64,000 nt of DNA from Corynebacterium matruchotii (GTDB lineage Bacteria > Actinomycetota > Actinomycetes > Mycobacteriales > Mycobacteriaceae): assembly GCF_011612265.2 (NCBI RefSeq), contig NZ_CP050134.2, forward strand, positions 744,001 through 808,000, written 5' to 3'. The notes below the pieces were generated by a model. That model did not search any database, had not been told where the DNA came from, and saw only the letters and a program-made list of their open reading frames with translations. The number at the start of each line of letters is the position of its first letter. Positions within the stretch are counted from its first letter, which is position 1. Shown here piece by piece: positions 7,809 to 17,938 of the stretch. Both the position numbers and the translations under genes were made by a program.

Positions 7809-9149
7809 ATGAATCATTATCCGATTCCGCGGGATTACCCGGAATACCAGTCGCCCCCGAAAAAGGTATCCGATGGGCGGCGGTTTTCCATCTATGCGGC
7901 GCTTGACGCCGTGTTCATTGTGGTGGCCTTGGGGTTGGCGTTGTGGCTGGCCTACATTCTGTTGGTGGGGTCGTTCGTGTGGTCGGTCAAACTGGTCATC
8001 CCCCTGACGTTTGGGTGGGCCACCCTGGCGTATTTGGCGCTCCCCAGGCTGCACCAGCTCTTCACACTATTATATGTGCCTAACTATTTTATTGGTAGGA
8101 CGAAAACCGTGGATGGGATTTTAGGGGACCCGGTCAACCTGGCGTTCGACGGCACAGAAACAGACGTGCACGCCGCCATGCGGAACGCGGGGTGGGTGCC
8201 AGCCGACCCCATCACATTACGGTCCTCGTGGAACATCATCATTTCCTCGGTGTTCGGCACCTCATACCCGCGGGCCCCCGTGTCAGACCTGTACCTGTTT
8301 GACACCAAACAGGATTTCGCCTACCAGCAGGAGGTGTCGGGTAATGCGTCACAGCGGCACCACGTGCGGTTTTGGCGGGTACCGGAAGGGTGGGTACTCC
8401 CGGGCGGTCACCGGGCGGATTGGCTGGCCGCCGGCACCTACGACCGGTCGGTGGGGTTTTCCAGCTTCACATTCCAATTCACCCACAAGGTGGATGCTGA
8501 CACCGACCTGGAGCGAGACTACATTGTGAAAACCCTACGGTTCAGCGACCACGACATTGGGGTGGAGGTGATCCGGGACTTCTCCACCGCCTACCACCAG
8601 CGCAACGGCGGGGGCGACAAAATCAACACCGACGGAAACCTGCCGATCATCGACGTGCGCGATGCCGCCCATCGCACCCCCATGCCGGCGGCTAAGAAAT
8701 CGCTCCGGAAGTGGAAAGACCCGGCCGACCATGGGGTGCCGCCCGTGTCACTCCTTGTTGCCGGCGGGCTGCTTGTCCTCAACATTGTGGGGGCAATCCA
8801 GCTAGGCATAGTCGCCCTGACCGGCCAGGATTGGGGTTGGCTGCTTATCGACGACGGTGCCGACGAACCCTGGTGGATCCTGCTGCTCATGCCATTCATG
8901 TCCCTCATCGAGATTTTCCTGCTGGTAGGCACCCTCCTGCGGCACAAATGGGCCCGCATCGGGCTCATGGTGTTGTGCGTGATCTCTGCGGTACAAACAC
9001 TTGTAGCATTAACGGGGGAAACCACATCGTTCCGGGCCGTGTTGTTCGCATTCCTATCGGTGTTTGTGGTGTTGGGGGTAAGTGGGGATAAAGTCCGGGA
9101 ATGGGTGTCGGGGGAGCATACAACGCTGCGAACCAAGCAGCAGGCATAA
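7809..9149 (+). CDS. LssY C-terminal-domain membrane protein
   Basis: A 446-aa protein. Two N-terminal helices (about residues 28-80) are followed by a soluble domain with the features of LssY_C (PF14067): GTETDVHAAMRNAGWVPAD, SDLYLFDTKQDFAYQQE, HHVRFWRVP, and a WLAAGTYDRSVGF segment. Three or four hydrophobic helices close the protein (about residues 315-430). LssY_C domains occur alone or after PAP2 phosphatases. Their activity is not established. The gene follows the alpha/beta-hydrolase with 13 nt between them and has GGGAG before its ATG. Confidence 0.78.
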   Translation: MNHYPIPRDYPEYQSPPKKVSDGRRFSIYAALDAVFIVVALGLALWLAYILLVGSFVWSVKLVIPLTFGWATLAYLALPRLHQLFTLLYVPNYFIGRTKTVDGILGDPVNLAFDGTETDVHAAMRNAGWVPADPITLRSSWNIIISSVFGTSYPRAPVSDLYLFDTKQDFAYQQEVSGNASQRHHVRFWRVPEGWVLPGGHRADWLAAGTYDRSVGFSSFTFQFTHKVDADTDLERDYIVKTLRFSDHDIGVEVIRDFSTAYHQRNGGGDKINTDGNLPIIDVRDAAHRTPMPAAKKSLRKWKDPADHGVPPVSLLVAGGLLVLNIVGAIQLGIVALTGQDWGWLLIDDGADEPWWILLLMPFMSLIEIFLLVGTLLRHKWARIGLMVLCVISAVQTLVALTGETTSFRAVLFAFLSVFVVLGVSGDKVREWVSGEHTTLRTKQQA

Positions 9150-9183
9150 AGACGCCCCTACCCCCGTCCGTAGAATCGGTGCT

Positions 9184-10872
9184 ATGAACAAAAGATCCGT
9201 GATGGTATCCGTCATTCTCGCGGCCGTTGCGGTTGTCACCCCGACGGCAACCGCGGAACCCGCCAACCCCGACGGCCTGGTTGCCGCCTACCATCTCACC
9301 ACCAAAGACGGTTGGTCCAATGATCTACAAAGCATTGTGTGGAACGAAAAAGCCAAACACTACGATCTGTACTTCCTCCACTCCGCTGACGGCGCCGAAA
9401 ATCCACTAGGGCCCAGAGGCCAAGACTGGTACCACACCACAACCACCGACTTTGTGCACTTCACCGATCAGAAACAAGCCATACCCGCCAGCGGTGGACA
9501 CGCCACCGACGGGTGGAAATCCGCCTGGACCGGTTCCGTCATCAACCGCGGCGGCACCCCCACCGCCTACATTTCCGGCCTGAAGAAAACCGACGGTTCC
9601 CAAAACATTTGGGCCGTGGCGAGCACCGACGGGGGCGCCACCTTCACGAAACCACTCAACGACGGTAAACCCGTACTCGACATCACCGCCCCCAGCGCCT
9701 CAGTCAACCGTACCGACGAACGCGACCCCTACGTTTTCACCTACAACGGCAAAACCCTCATGTATGTGGCCGAAGGCGACCACATCGGGGTGTACCGCTC
9801 TACCGACGGCATCCGTTGGACCAAGGCTGATGCGGCAGCGGAGGCAAAAATCCAGCCGGCAACCTTCTTCCGCGGCCACACCTGGGCCGATAACGCACCG
9901 ATCGAATGCCCCGTCCTGAAAACCATGAAAACCCCCGCCGGTGACAAACAAGTTCTTTTCTTCGGCGCCAAAGACGCCAGCCGCGGGGAAACCACCGGCA
10001 CCTACTACACGGTGGGGCACCTCGACGCCAACGGCATGTTCGTCGCCGACACCGACACCCAACGCCTCGACCACGGTCCCGACTACTATGGTGCCAACTT
10101 CACCGGCAGCACCGACATCAGCACCGCGGAAGACACCATCACCTCCCTGGGCTGGGTGGGCAACTGGAACTACACGGCCGATGGGGTACACGCCGCCGAC
10201 AACGGCAGTGGCCCCTACCTGCGCCGACTAGGGTCTTACAGCCTGGCCAGGGAGCTCACCCTGGGGGCGGACAACCGTATCACCCAAAAACTAAAAACCA
10301 GCGACCTGAAATACCGCAATGTGAAAACCCACACCGGCGTGACCAAAGACAAGCCCGTCTCCGCCAGCGGAAAACCTTGGGTTGATCGGAAAGACACTAA
10401 TGGCGACGTGTATGGGCTTTACGACGTACCAAACCAGGATGCTGCCCAAAAACACACTCTGCGCTTCCGTAACATGGCTGGTAACTACACGGGTCGGATC
10501 TACATTGACCTGTGGCAGGGTGGCGACTGGGTGCGGTTCAACTACGACCCCACCGACGGCTGGTATAACGTGAAGGCTCGCGCCGGGGAGCTTGACAACA
10601 GCAAGAAGGGGCAGGATTCCACCCACTACTATTTTGATGGGCTTTTGGGTAACGGCAATGGGTACAGTGCCCAATCCTTGGTGCAGGACCAGCGGGACAT
10701 CACCCTAGAGGTGTACACCGATACCACCTCGGTGGAGTTCGTGTTCCCCAATGGACACACCTTCACGATCGCTAGGTTCTCCCAGTCGGACAAGCAGGAC
10801 TTCAAAGTGTTTACCGAGGACCCGACCGGCAAGAACACCGTCGACATTGAGGTGGGGGACGTGGGGAGGTAA
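9184..10872 (+). CDS. Secreted GH32 glycosidase (levanase/sucrase type)
   Basis: A 562-aa secreted enzyme. The signal peptide MNKRSVMVSVILAAVAVVTP is followed by a likely cut near ATA-EP. The five-bladed GH32 domain shows the three catalytic acids: nucleophile Asp47 in WSNDLQS (canonical WMNDPNG), the transition-state Asp in ERDPYVF (about 180-182), and acid/base Glu241 in IECPVL. A C-terminal beta-sandwich with LRFRNMAG and FVFPNGHTF follows. GH32 enzymes split sucrose, levan or inulin, releasing fructose outside the cell. The changed nucleophile motif (S for M, LQS for PNG) is unusual. TAGAAT sits 7 nt before the ATG with no Shine-Dalgarno, suggesting a leaderless start. An upstream extension to 9082 overlaps the previous gene and is rejected. 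Confidence 0.88.
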   Translation: MNKRSVMVSVILAAVAVVTPTATAEPANPDGLVAAYHLTTKDGWSNDLQSIVWNEKAKHYDLYFLHSADGAENPLGPRGQDWYHTTTTDFVHFTDQKQAIPASGGHATDGWKSAWTGSVINRGGTPTAYISGLKKTDGSQNIWAVASTDGGATFTKPLNDGKPVLDITAPSASVNRTDERDPYVFTYNGKTLMYVAEGDHIGVYRSTDGIRWTKADAAAEAKIQPATFFRGHTWADNAPIECPVLKTMKTPAGDKQVLFFGAKDASRGETTGTYYTVGHLDANGMFVADTDTQRLDHGPDYYGANFTGSTDISTAEDTITSLGWVGNWNYTADGVHAADNGSGPYLRRLGSYSLARELTLGADNRITQKLKTSDLKYRNVKTHTGVTKDKPVSASGKPWVDRKDTNGDVYGLYDVPNQDAAQKHTLRFRNMAGNYTGRIYIDLWQGGDWVRFNYDPTDGWYNVKARAGELDNSKKGQDSTHYYFDGLLGNGNGYSAQSLVQDQRDITLEVYTDTTSVEFVFPNGHTFTIARFSQSDKQDFKVFTEDPTGKNTVDIEVGDVGR

Positions 10873-10897
10873 CGATACGAGGTTGGTGGTCGCGTCG

Positions 10898-11692
10898 CTA
10901 GAATCCCATATTCACCACATATATGCCGCGAATACGTTCGAAGAAGCCGAAGAGGATTCGGTACTGTGATGGAATCTGTTTCCGCTGTTCATCGGTGAGG
11001 TAATCCAGGAAGTTGAATGTGACGTGGTAGTCCCGCACCGCGTCACTCCAATCCTGAGGTGTGTATGGGTCTTTCACCTTAAACGGCATAGATGCTGGAG
11101 TACCATGTCGGGCGATTTGTTTTTCGCTGCCGCGCATCACCATGGGGGATTCGGTTTCATACACCAGTCGGCCACCGGGAAACGCCTGGCCAAATGCATC
11201 AACCAGTGCCGCTACCTCGGGGATTGGCAAGTAATAGAACACCCCTGGAGCGACTGCTATGACGCCCTTATCTCCAGATACTTTTGTTAACCATTCGTGA
11301 TCCGTGGCGGAGTAGGGGAGATCAATCTCGTTGTCAGCCTTGGGTACCCACCGGTGTCGCATGTCGATGACGTCGGGAAAATCCAGGTTATAGATGGTGC
11401 AGTCGTAGCCGGCAAGGTCCTCGGATAGTACGTCGAGGCCACAGCCAATATTCACGACCGCGGCACCCGGATGCGTATCTAGGTATTGGGTAATCTCCCG
11501 AATGGTAAACAGGTGACGAAGCCCATAGCATAATGTTGGAAAAGTGCCGAGTGGCTGTGCGGGTGTTTTCTCCGCTGCCGCAATGTGCGCGGCCTGGGTG
11601 GCCCACGGGTCGGGGAATAGGTCGGGCCATTGACTGGCCGCCTTGGCTCGACCTAGCAGTGGGTAAAACAGGGTTTGGGAAACGTCTTCCAT
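10898..11692 (-). CDS. Class I SAM-dependent methyltransferase (LCM/TcmP-like), copy 2
   Basis: A 264-aa protein of the leucine-carboxyl-methyltransferase-like group (COG3315, O-methyltransferases of polyketide type). The SAM site is AAVVNIGCGLDVLSEDL near residue 80, followed by the acidic YNLDFPDV after strand 2. It is a close paralogue of the upstream gene and shares HRWVPKADNEIDLPYSAT and MPFKVKDPY. The two lie head to tail with 11 nt between them, forming an operon produced by tandem duplication. Substrate is unknown. Confidence 0.85.
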   Translation of the reverse strand: MEDVSQTLFYPLLGRAKAASQWPDLFPDPWATQAAHIAAAEKTPAQPLGTFPTLCYGLRHLFTIREITQYLDTHPGAAVVNIGCGLDVLSEDLAGYDCTIYNLDFPDVIDMRHRWVPKADNEIDLPYSATDHEWLTKVSGDKGVIAVAPGVFYYLPIPEVAALVDAFGQAFPGGRLVYETESPMVMRGSEKQIARHGTPASMPFKVKDPYTPQDWSDAVRDYHVTFNFLDYLTDEQRKQIPSQYRILFGFFERIRGIYVVNMGF

Positions 11693-11703
11693 GGGGATTC
11701 TCC

Positions 11704-12498
11704 TTAAAAATCGACGCGAACGAAATACATGCCTTTATTCCACTTCAACATGAGAAAAATCAGGCGGTAGCTCATTGGTAATTGGGAGCGGAGCTTTGGT
11801 GCCAGCCGGTCAAGGAAACTAAACTCCACGGTTACGTTTGTGACGGTGGTGCTCCATTTCCGTGGCGAATATGGGTCTTTGACCTTAAACGGCATTTCCG
11901 CGGGGGTGCCCTTTTTCTCTAGCATGCGTTCGCTGCGCTTGGTGGCGTCTGGGGATTCGGCGTCATACACCATGCGGCCGCCGGGAAAGGCGGTGCCGAA
12001 GGCGTCGATAAGCGAAGAAACGTCGGCGACCTGGAAATAGAAAAACACGCCCCCGGCCAGGGCAATAACCCCGCGGGAGGCGTCAACTTTACTTAGCCAC
12101 TCGTGATTGGTGGCGGAGTAGGGGAGATCAATCTCATTGTCGGCCTTGGGTACCCACCGGTGCCGCAGCTCGATGACGTCGGGAAGATCCAGGTTGTAGA
12201 TAGTGCACTCGTGGCCGGAAAGGTCCTCTGCCAGCATGTCCAGGCCGCAACCAATATTGACGACCGCGGCGCCCGGGTGCGTTTCCAAGTACGCCCGTGC
12301 CTCCTGCACCAGAATCATGTGCCGCAGGCCGTACACCAGTTCGGGAAACCCATCCATTGGCTGGGCAGTGGTGCCTTCCTGCGCCGCAATCTCCATGGCC
12401 TTGTGCGCCCACGGGTCGGGGAATAGCTCGGGCCACCGGTCACTCGCTTGCGCTCTACCGAAGAGCGGATAAAAAAGCGTTTGGGAAACATTATCCAT
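11704..12498 (-). CDS. Class I SAM-dependent methyltransferase (LCM/TcmP-like), copy 1
   Basis: A 264-aa paralogue of the next gene, the same length and collinear throughout. Shared blocks include DNVSQTLFYPLFGRA, GAAVVNIGCGLDMLAEDLSG, YNLDLPDVIELRHRWVPKAD and the C-terminal YRLIFLMLKWNKGMYFV. It is the promoter-proximal gene of the pair. In the minus-strand upstream DNA, TAGGCT lies about 14 nt before the ATG and could be the -10 box. Function is inferred from family only. Confidence 0.85.
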   Translation of the reverse strand: MDNVSQTLFYPLFGRAQASDRWPELFPDPWAHKAMEIAAQEGTTAQPMDGFPELVYGLRHMILVQEARAYLETHPGAAVVNIGCGLDMLAEDLSGHECTIYNLDLPDVIELRHRWVPKADNEIDLPYSATNHEWLSKVDASRGVIALAGGVFFYFQVADVSSLIDAFGTAFPGGRMVYDAESPDATKRSERMLEKKGTPAEMPFKVKDPYSPRKWSTTVTNVTVEFSFLDRLAPKLRSQLPMSYRLIFLMLKWNKGMYFVRVDF

Positions 12499-12571
12499 AC
12501 CGGCAAGCCTAGCCTAAGTTGGCGCCGATGGACAGCAAGTGGGTCCTCAAACGCTATCCATAAATATTTTC

Positions 12572-13075
12572 TTATTGCTGGGGGACTGTGGGGACATTTT
12601 GGCTGGTTGTCATGGTTGACATTGCCGTGTTTCCCGCCGGGTTTGGTGTGGCGGCATCAAATTTTGTGGCCCCCACACTGACCAAAACAGCCACCACCAG
12701 GAATAGAATCCACTGCCCCTGCTTGGCGTAATCCATTTTCTTGCGGCCTTTGGAAAACAAGATTGACAACAACCAAAATAGGGCATAGCCCAGGTACCAG
12801 AAAAATAGGGCGCTGAGCAGGGCCACATTGACCTCCATGAACTTAAAGCCCATGAGAATCAACAACGCCGCAGGCAGCAATAGGTCTATGCTGCCCATTT
12901 GGAATACCGCTCGGCCATTGAGCCATGCGGTGAATTTCTTATCACCCTCGTCGTCCTCGCTGCCTCTTTCCGGACGCAGCGCAGCATAGGCCGCATTGCC
13001 CCAGATGAAGTGGTAGCCGAACAAGATAAGCAGCAGCACGCCGGCGATGGAAAAAAGGATATGGGATATTGTCAT
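12572..13075 (-). CDS. Hypothetical four-helix membrane protein
   Basis: A 167-aa protein with about four hydrophobic segments: residues 5-25, 60-77, 83-105 and 122-138. A charged loop, RPERGSEDDEGDKKFT, follows the first helix. The C-terminus is a soluble Thr/Pro/Asn-rich tail. It is not a family I recognise. It lies downstream of aceE on the same strand but beyond the aceE hairpin, so it probably has its own promoter. Confidence 0.6.
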   Translation of the reverse strand: MTISHILFSIAGVLLLILFGYHFIWGNAAYAALRPERGSEDDEGDKKFTAWLNGRAVFQMGSIDLLLPAALLILMGFKFMEVNVALLSALFFWYLGYALFWLLSILFSKGRKKMDYAKQGQWILFLVVAVLVSVGATKFDAATPNPAGNTAMSTMTTSQNVPTVPQQ

Positions 13076-13154
13076 TATGCCCCTTCTGTCTTATGAACCA
13101 GCCACACAGAATACGCCGAAACCTGGGTGTCTGAAAGCGTTGGGGCAATGGTTA

Positions 13155-13198
13155 ACCCCGTCGTCGAAAAGTAGCAAATAACTTAACGACGACGGGGT
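13155..13198 (-). terminator. Long hairpin downstream of aceE
   Basis: ACCCCGTCGTCG (13155-13166) pairs with CGACGACGGGGT (13187-13198). AAGT and ACTT extend the stem after a 2-nt mismatch, leaving an 8-nt loop. It follows the aceE stop by 12 nt. A long T-run is absent. Inside the arms are two facing relatives of the recurrent GTCGANAAG element. Confidence 0.65.
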
Positions 13199-13210
13199 AG
13201 GGAAAACCTA

Positions 13211-15946
13211 TTAAGCCTTGGTTGGATCGGTCAAATTGAACCGTCGAGCGGCCTCAGCAGCCACCGAACGATCAATCTTGCCTTCCAGGGCCAAAGCATT
13301 CAGTGCGGCCACAACAATCGACTCCGCGTCGATATTGAAGAACCGGCGTGCCGCGGAGCGCGTGTCCGAGAACCCGAAACCGTCCGCACCCAGCGTGGTG
13401 TAGTCACCAGGCACAAACCGACGAATCTGTTCCTGCAAATCGCTGGCGAAGTCGCTCACCGCAATATACGGGCCAGAGGCCTTCCGCAGCTGCTTCGTGG
13501 CGAATGCCTCCTCCGGCGGATTCTCCGGGTGGCGCAGATTCTGCCGTGACTTTTCGTGACCCTCACGAGCCAACTCCACCCACGACGTCACCGAGAAAAT
13601 ATTCGTGCCAATGTTGTACTCATCCCGCAGGATCTCCTTGGCGCGCAACGCCTGCTGCATGCCAATACCCGACGCCAACACCGACACCTCATGGTCGCCA
13701 CCGGCAGCCTTCTCGTACAGGTAAATACCCTTATGCAGGCCCTCAACATCCAGGTCGGCCGGCTCCGCAGGCTGGGGAATCGGCTCATTGTAGATCGTCA
13801 GGTAATACATCACATCCTCGCCCCGGCCTGGGCCATACATGCGATCAATACCCTCCAGCAACAGGTGCGCAATCTCATAGGCGAACGCCGGGTCGTACGA
13901 CACCACCGCCGGGTTGGTGGCGGCCAGCAGTGGCGAATGCCCGTCCATGTGCTGCAAGCCTTCACCAGTGAGCGTGGTCCGGCCGGCCGTGGCACCCAGG
14001 ATAAACCCACGGGTCATCTGGTCACCTGCGGCCCAGAAATCGTCACCCGTGCGCTGGAACCCGAACATCGAATAGAAGATATACAGCGGAATCATGGGTT
14101 CGCCGTGCGTCGCATACGACGTGCCCGCCGCAATGAACGATGCCGTGGAACCGGCCTCGCTGATGCCCTCGTGCAGAATCTGGCCATTCACCTTCTCCGT
14201 GTACGACAGCATCAAATCATGGTCCACCGGCACATAGTTTTGGCCGTGCGGGTTATAGATACCCAACGGTGGGAACCACGAATCCATACCAAACGTCCGG
14301 GCCTCATCCGGCACAATCGGCACAATCCGCTTCCCCAACTCGGGATCCCGCAGCAGCTCCTTAAACGCCCGAACCACGGCCATTGTGGTGGCCACCTTCT
14401 GCTTGCCCGAGCCCTTCCGCAGGCCCCGTAGCTTCGTCAACGGTGGCACCTGCAACGGCTTATAGTTCACCCGACGTTCCGGCAAATACCCGCCCAGTTC
14501 TTTCCGGCGGGCCTGAAGATACTGGATTTCCGGGCTGTCCTGACCTGGGTGATAATACGGCGGCAGGTATGGATCCTTCTCCAGCTCCTCATCCGTGATG
14601 GGAATACCCTGCTTATCGCGCAGCTTCTTCAAATCCTCCAGTGTCAGCTTCTTCATCTGGTGGGTAGCATTCCGGCCCTCGAAGTTACTGCCCAGGCCGT
14701 AACCCTTAATGGTGTGCGCCAAAATCACTGTCGGTCGGTCCTTGGTTTCCAAGGCTCGCTTGTATGCCGCATAGATCTTGCGGTAGTCGTGCCCACCACG
14801 CGGCAGCTTCCAAATCTCCGCATCGGTCCAGTTCTCCACCAGCTTGGCGGTCCGGGGATCCTTGTTGAAGAAATGCTCCCGCACGTAGGCGCCATCGTTG
14901 GCCTTCATCGTTTGGAAGTCGCCGTCGGCGGTGGTGTTCATCAGATCCACCAACGCCCCTTCCTTATCGGCTTCGAACAGTTGATCCCATTCGCGGCCCC
15001 ACACGACCTTAATAACCGACCAGCCGGCGCCCCGGAAGAAGGACTCCAACTCCTGAATGATCTTCGTGTTACCACGCACTGGGCCGTCCAGCCGCTGCAG
15101 GTTACAGTTAATGACAAACGTCAGGTTATCCAGGTTATTTAGCGCAGCCATTTGGATCAGACCCCGGGACTCCGGCTCGTCCATTTCGCCGTCACCCAGG
15201 AACGCCCACACGTGCTGATCCGACGTGTCCTTAATGCCCCGGTTGAGCAGATACCGGTTGAACTTTGCCTGGTAGATGGCATTCATCGGGCCTAAGCCCA
15301 TGGACACGGTGGGGAATTCCCAGAACGTCTTCATGCCATGCGGGTGCGGATACGACGGCAAGCCGCCCTGCTCGCGGGACACCTCCTGCCGGAACCCGTC
15401 AAGGTCGTCTTCCGAAAGTCGGCCCTCTAAAAACGCCCGTGCATACATGCCGGGGGAGGCGTGACCCTGGAAAAACACCTGGTCGCCCCCACCAGGATGG
15501 TCCTTGCCGCGGAAGAAATAGTTAAAGCCCACCTCGTAGAGCGGGGCGGCGCCCGCATAGGTGGAAATGTGGCCACCGACGCCAATGCCGGGGCGCTGGG
15601 CCCGGTGGACCATCACCGCGGAATTCCACCGAATCCACCGACGGTACCGCTTCTCGATCTCTTCATCGCCCGGGAACTCTGGCTCCATCGAGGTGGGGAT
15701 CGTATTAACGTAATCCGTAGACGTCATTGCCGGGAGTGGCACCCGTTTGGCCGATGCCCGTTCCAGCATTCGCAGCATTAAATATCGGGCCCGATCTGGA
15801 CTGGCCTCCCGTAACAGCCCATCCAGTGATTCTAGCCACTCCGAGGTCTCCTCTGGGTCTGAGTCATTTAAGTATGACGCGACACCATCACGAATTAACG
15901 CGAAATTAGTGTCATCTGGGTGCTTCCCGGGTTTCGGGTCAGCCAT
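13211..15946 (-). CDS. aceE: Pyruvate dehydrogenase E1 component, homodimeric type
   Basis: A 911-aa thiamine-diphosphate enzyme that decarboxylates pyruvate and passes the acetyl group to the lipoyl E2. Motifs seen: [16 protein letters not shown], the substrate-channel [15 protein letters not shown], the ThDP/Mg2+ motif [13 protein letters not shown]27-type ending in [14 protein letters not shown], and the E. coli-type C-terminal YNEP...QPAE region. Sequence from [20 protein letters not shown] onward is nearly that of C. glutamicum AceE (922 aa) as I recall it. The start is ATG at 15946 with GGAGG 6 nt upstream. An in-frame extension to 16039 lacks support. In corynebacteria this E1 works in a mixed pyruvate/2-oxoglutarate dehydrogenase complex. 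Its E2 lies at the far end of this window. Confidence 0.98.
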   Translation of the reverse strand: MADPKPGKHPDDTNFALIRDGVASYLNDSDPEETSEWLESLDGLLREASPDRARYLMLRMLERASAKRVPLPAMTSTDYVNTIPTSMEPEFPGDEEIEKRYRRWIRWNSAVMVHRAQRPGIGVGGHISTYAGAAPLYEVGFNYFFRGKDHPGGGDQVFFQGHASPGMYARAFLEGRLSEDDLDGFRQEVSREQGGLPSYPHPHGMKTFWEFPTVSMGLGPMNAIYQAKFNRYLLNRGIKDTSDQHVWAFLGDGEMDEPESRGLIQMAALNNLDNLTFVINCNLQRLDGPVRGNTKIIQELESFFRGAGWSVIKVVWGREWDQLFEADKEGALVDLMNTTADGDFQTMKANDGAYVREHFFNKDPRTAKLVENWTDAEIWKLPRGGHDYRKIYAAYKRALETKDRPTVILAHTIKGYGLGSNFEGRNATHQMKKLTLEDLKKLRDKQGIPITDEELEKDPYLPPYYHPGQDSPEIQYLQARRKELGGYLPERRVNYKPLQVPPLTKLRGLRKGSGKQKVATTMAVVRAFKELLRDPELGKRIVPIVPDEARTFGMDSWFPPLGIYNPHGQNYVPVDHDLMLSYTEKVNGQILHEGISEAGSTASFIAAGTSYATHGEPMIPLYIFYSMFGFQRTGDDFWAAGDQMTRGFILGATAGRTTLTGEGLQHMDGHSPLLAATNPAVVSYDPAFAYEIAHLLLEGIDRMYGPGRGEDVMYYLTIYNEPIPQPAEPADLDVEGLHKGIYLYEKAAGGDHEVSVLASGIGMQQALRAKEILRDEYNIGTNIFSVTSWVELAREGHEKSRQNLRHPENPPEEAFATKQLRKASGPYIAVSDFASDLQEQIRRFVPGDYTTLGADGFGFSDTRSAARRFFNIDAESIVVAALNALALEGKIDRSVAAEAARRFNLTDPTKA

Positions 15947-16014
15947 TCCACACCTCCATGTGAGAGAGTCAGTCATAAAAACGATTGAGCCACAATAATC
16001 ACGCACGGTCACAC

Positions 16015-16025
16015 CGTCGATAAGC
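16015..16025 (+). repeat. CGTCGAHAAGC element upstream of aceE
   Basis: Exact copy (T form) of the 11-mer that recurs 21 times in the window. It lies 69 bp upstream of the aceE start, in gene-free DNA. Confidence 0.8.
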
Positions 16026-16228
16026 GTAAAAATGCGCAAAATACCGGCAACACCCCTACTCTACGTGTACTTGACACATCAGGGGGTAATTTTAGGCAGC
16101 CAATCTCCAAATACCAGGCTAAAAACCCTCATGAAACTCCCGCAAATTCCCGAAAAATCGGTGTAATACCAAAAAATTTCCCAGATAGGGTGTAAACCCG
16201 CAAATATTACTTGTATCATCATGCTTTG

Positions 16229-16669
16229 ATGAACGTTCAAAAACCCGAAGGGAAAAACACCACTCTCACCACAACCGATGGAATCGCCGCCCGGCTTGGC
16301 GTCTCCCATGGATTGATAGTGCAAGAGGTAGGCTGGGACGAGGATTGCGATTCCACGCTCAGCGAAGCAATCGAAGATGCTATCGGCTCCGAATTGCTCG
16401 ACGAAGACAGCTACGAAATCTGCGACATTGTGCTGCTGTGGTGGCGAAGTGACGACGGCGACCTGGTAGACGGGCTTGTCGACGCCGTCCGGCCGCTCGC
16501 CGACACCGGTCGCGTCTGGCTACTCACCCCCGGTAACGGAAAGTCCAATGCTCTGGCCCCCGGAGACATCGCCGAATCCGCGCAACTCGCTGGCATGGTG
16601 CAAACCAAAGCCGAACGGTTCGGTGACTGGCAGGGAAGCTGCCTCGTCCGCCGCGGCAATAAACAATAA
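16229..16669 (+). CDS. DUF3052 family protein
   Basis: A 146-aa acidic protein with the family's features: IAARLGVSHGLIVQEVGWDED, a middle DSYEICDIVLLWWRSDDGDL, and the end QTKAERFGDWQGSCLVRRG. DUF3052 proteins are small actinobacterial proteins of unknown role, often next to aceE as here (divergent). The start is ATG at 16229 (MNVQKPEGK). Six codons further upstream are readable from TTG. A TATCAT box at 16214-16219 lies 9 nt before the ATG with no Shine-Dalgarno, fitting a leaderless mRNA. Confidence 0.85.
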   Translation: MNVQKPEGKNTTLTTTDGIAARLGVSHGLIVQEVGWDEDCDSTLSEAIEDAIGSELLDEDSYEICDIVLLWWRSDDGDLVDGLVDAVRPLADTGRVWLLTPGNGKSNALAPGDIAESAQLAGMVQTKAERFGDWQGSCLVRRGNKQ

Positions 16670-16740
16670 CCAACCAGTGTTTTTGTGCACATTCGCGGTT
16701 TGCTGTTAACATTTATCACCGACGCTTTACCGCGTTGTGC

Positions 16741-16816
16741 GCGCCTTTAGCTCAGCTGGGAGAGCAGCTGGTTTACACCCAGCAGGTCGGCGGTTCGAGC
16801 CCGTCAGGGCGCACCA
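16741..16816 (+). tRNA. tRNA-Val (anticodon TAC)
   Basis: The acceptor GCGCCTT pairs with AGGGCGC. Anticodon stem GCTGG/CCAGC holds loop TTTACAC, anticodon TAC. The T-loop is GGTTCGAGCC. Discriminator A at 16813 is followed by an encoded CCA (16814-16816), unlike the other two tRNAs here. Confidence 0.97.
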
Positions 16817-16865
16817 ATATGTATGAGGCGGATGACGCCAAAATCACACAGAGAAGGCGGCGGCC

Positions 16866-17849
16866 ATGACCCTGGGAATCTTCCTCGGCATGGCCGCCGA
16901 TCGCGTGCTTGGCGACCCGCCCACCGCCGTCCACCCCGTTGCCTTGTTCGGCCGCGCCGCCACCAAGCTAGAAAAAGTGTTCTATAGGGATTCCAAGCTG
17001 GCTGGCGCGCTCTACCTCACTGCGGCGGTCGTGCCGCCGGTCGTGGCCACCCGTTGGCTGGAGAAACGCTACCCAACCGCTACGATGACCCTGGCATTAT
17101 TCTCCGCCCTGGGCGGCACCACCCTCGAACGTGTTGGCGAACGCATGGCTCGGGCCCTGGAGGTCAAGGATATCGACCAGGCCCGCGAACTTGTTCCCTG
17201 GTTATGCTCCCGCGACCCCCAGTATTTGGACGAACAAGGCATTATCCGCGCCACCGTGGAGTCCCTGGCGGAAAACACCTCGGATGCCGCCACTGCCCCC
17301 ATTCTCTGGGCCACCTGCGGCGCCTCGGGGGTGGTGCTGCACCGCCTGGTCAACACCTTGGATGCCATGGTGGGCTACCGGTCCCCGCGGTACGAGAATT
17401 TCGGGTGGGCAGCCGCCACCTTCGACGACGTGCTAGCCTACCTGCCGGCCCGCTTCACCGCCGGGGTGCATGTGGCCTACGCCGCGGCCAGTGGGGGACT
17501 GCCGCGGGCGCGGCGGGCGATGGCAGCCTGGCGGAATGATGCGCCGAAGCATCCCAGCCCCAATGCCGGCCCGGTGGAGGCGACCGCCGCCGGCGCCCTG
17601 GGGGTGGTGCTGGGCGGGACCACAACCTACGCGCATGGGGTAGAGCAGCGACCCCTGCTGGGGGCCGCCATCCCCGCCGCGGCGGGCCCCGAAACCCCCG
17701 CAACCTCTAAAGCCTTGGGGGCGCCCACGGTGGCGACCATAAGGGAAGCCATTCGGCTTTCTCGTTGCGTCCAATTGATTGCCGGGGTGGCCGCCGGAAT
17801 TGCCGCGGTGGGGGTGGGCACGCTCCGCCGTCGGGTACGGCGCCGGTAG
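16866..17849 (+). CDS. cobD: Adenosylcobinamide-phosphate synthase CobD/CbiB
   Basis: A 327-aa membrane protein that attaches the aminopropanol arm to adenosylcobyric acid. Family motifs are clear: ADRVLGDPPTAVHPVALFGR at the N-terminus, VESLAENTSDAATAPILWA near residue 140, the MVGYRSPRYENFGWAAAT block, and RARRAMAAWRNDAPKHPSPN. Hydrophobic helices lie at about residues 42-60, 75-85, 140-160 and the C-terminus. Length is normal. AGAAGGCGG precedes the ATG. It stands after tRNA-Val. Another cobalamin-type gene lies nearby (cobC-like aminotransferase at 21115), but a full B12 pathway is not in this window, so it may serve salvage. Confidence 0.93.
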   Translation: MTLGIFLGMAADRVLGDPPTAVHPVALFGRAATKLEKVFYRDSKLAGALYLTAAVVPPVVATRWLEKRYPTATMTLALFSALGGTTLERVGERMARALEVKDIDQARELVPWLCSRDPQYLDEQGIIRATVESLAENTSDAATAPILWATCGASGVVLHRLVNTLDAMVGYRSPRYENFGWAAATFDDVLAYLPARFTAGVHVAYAAASGGLPRARRAMAAWRNDAPKHPSPNAGPVEATAAGALGVVLGGTTTYAHGVEQRPLLGAAIPAAAGPETPATSKALGAPTVATIREAIRLSRCVQLIAGVAAGIAAVGVGTLRRRVRRR

Positions 17850-17851
17850 GC

Positions 17852-17862
17852 CGTCGACAAGC
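17852..17862 (+). repeat. CGTCGAHAAGC element after cobD
   Basis: Exact copy (C form) beginning 3 bp after the cobD stop codon. Confidence 0.8.
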
Positions 17863-17938
17863 GTCTGCGGGCGGTAGCGGAACTGTTTTCTTAGACTTTC
17901 GGGTGCTGGTGGGAGAAATCCTGCTAGGCTATGTGGGG

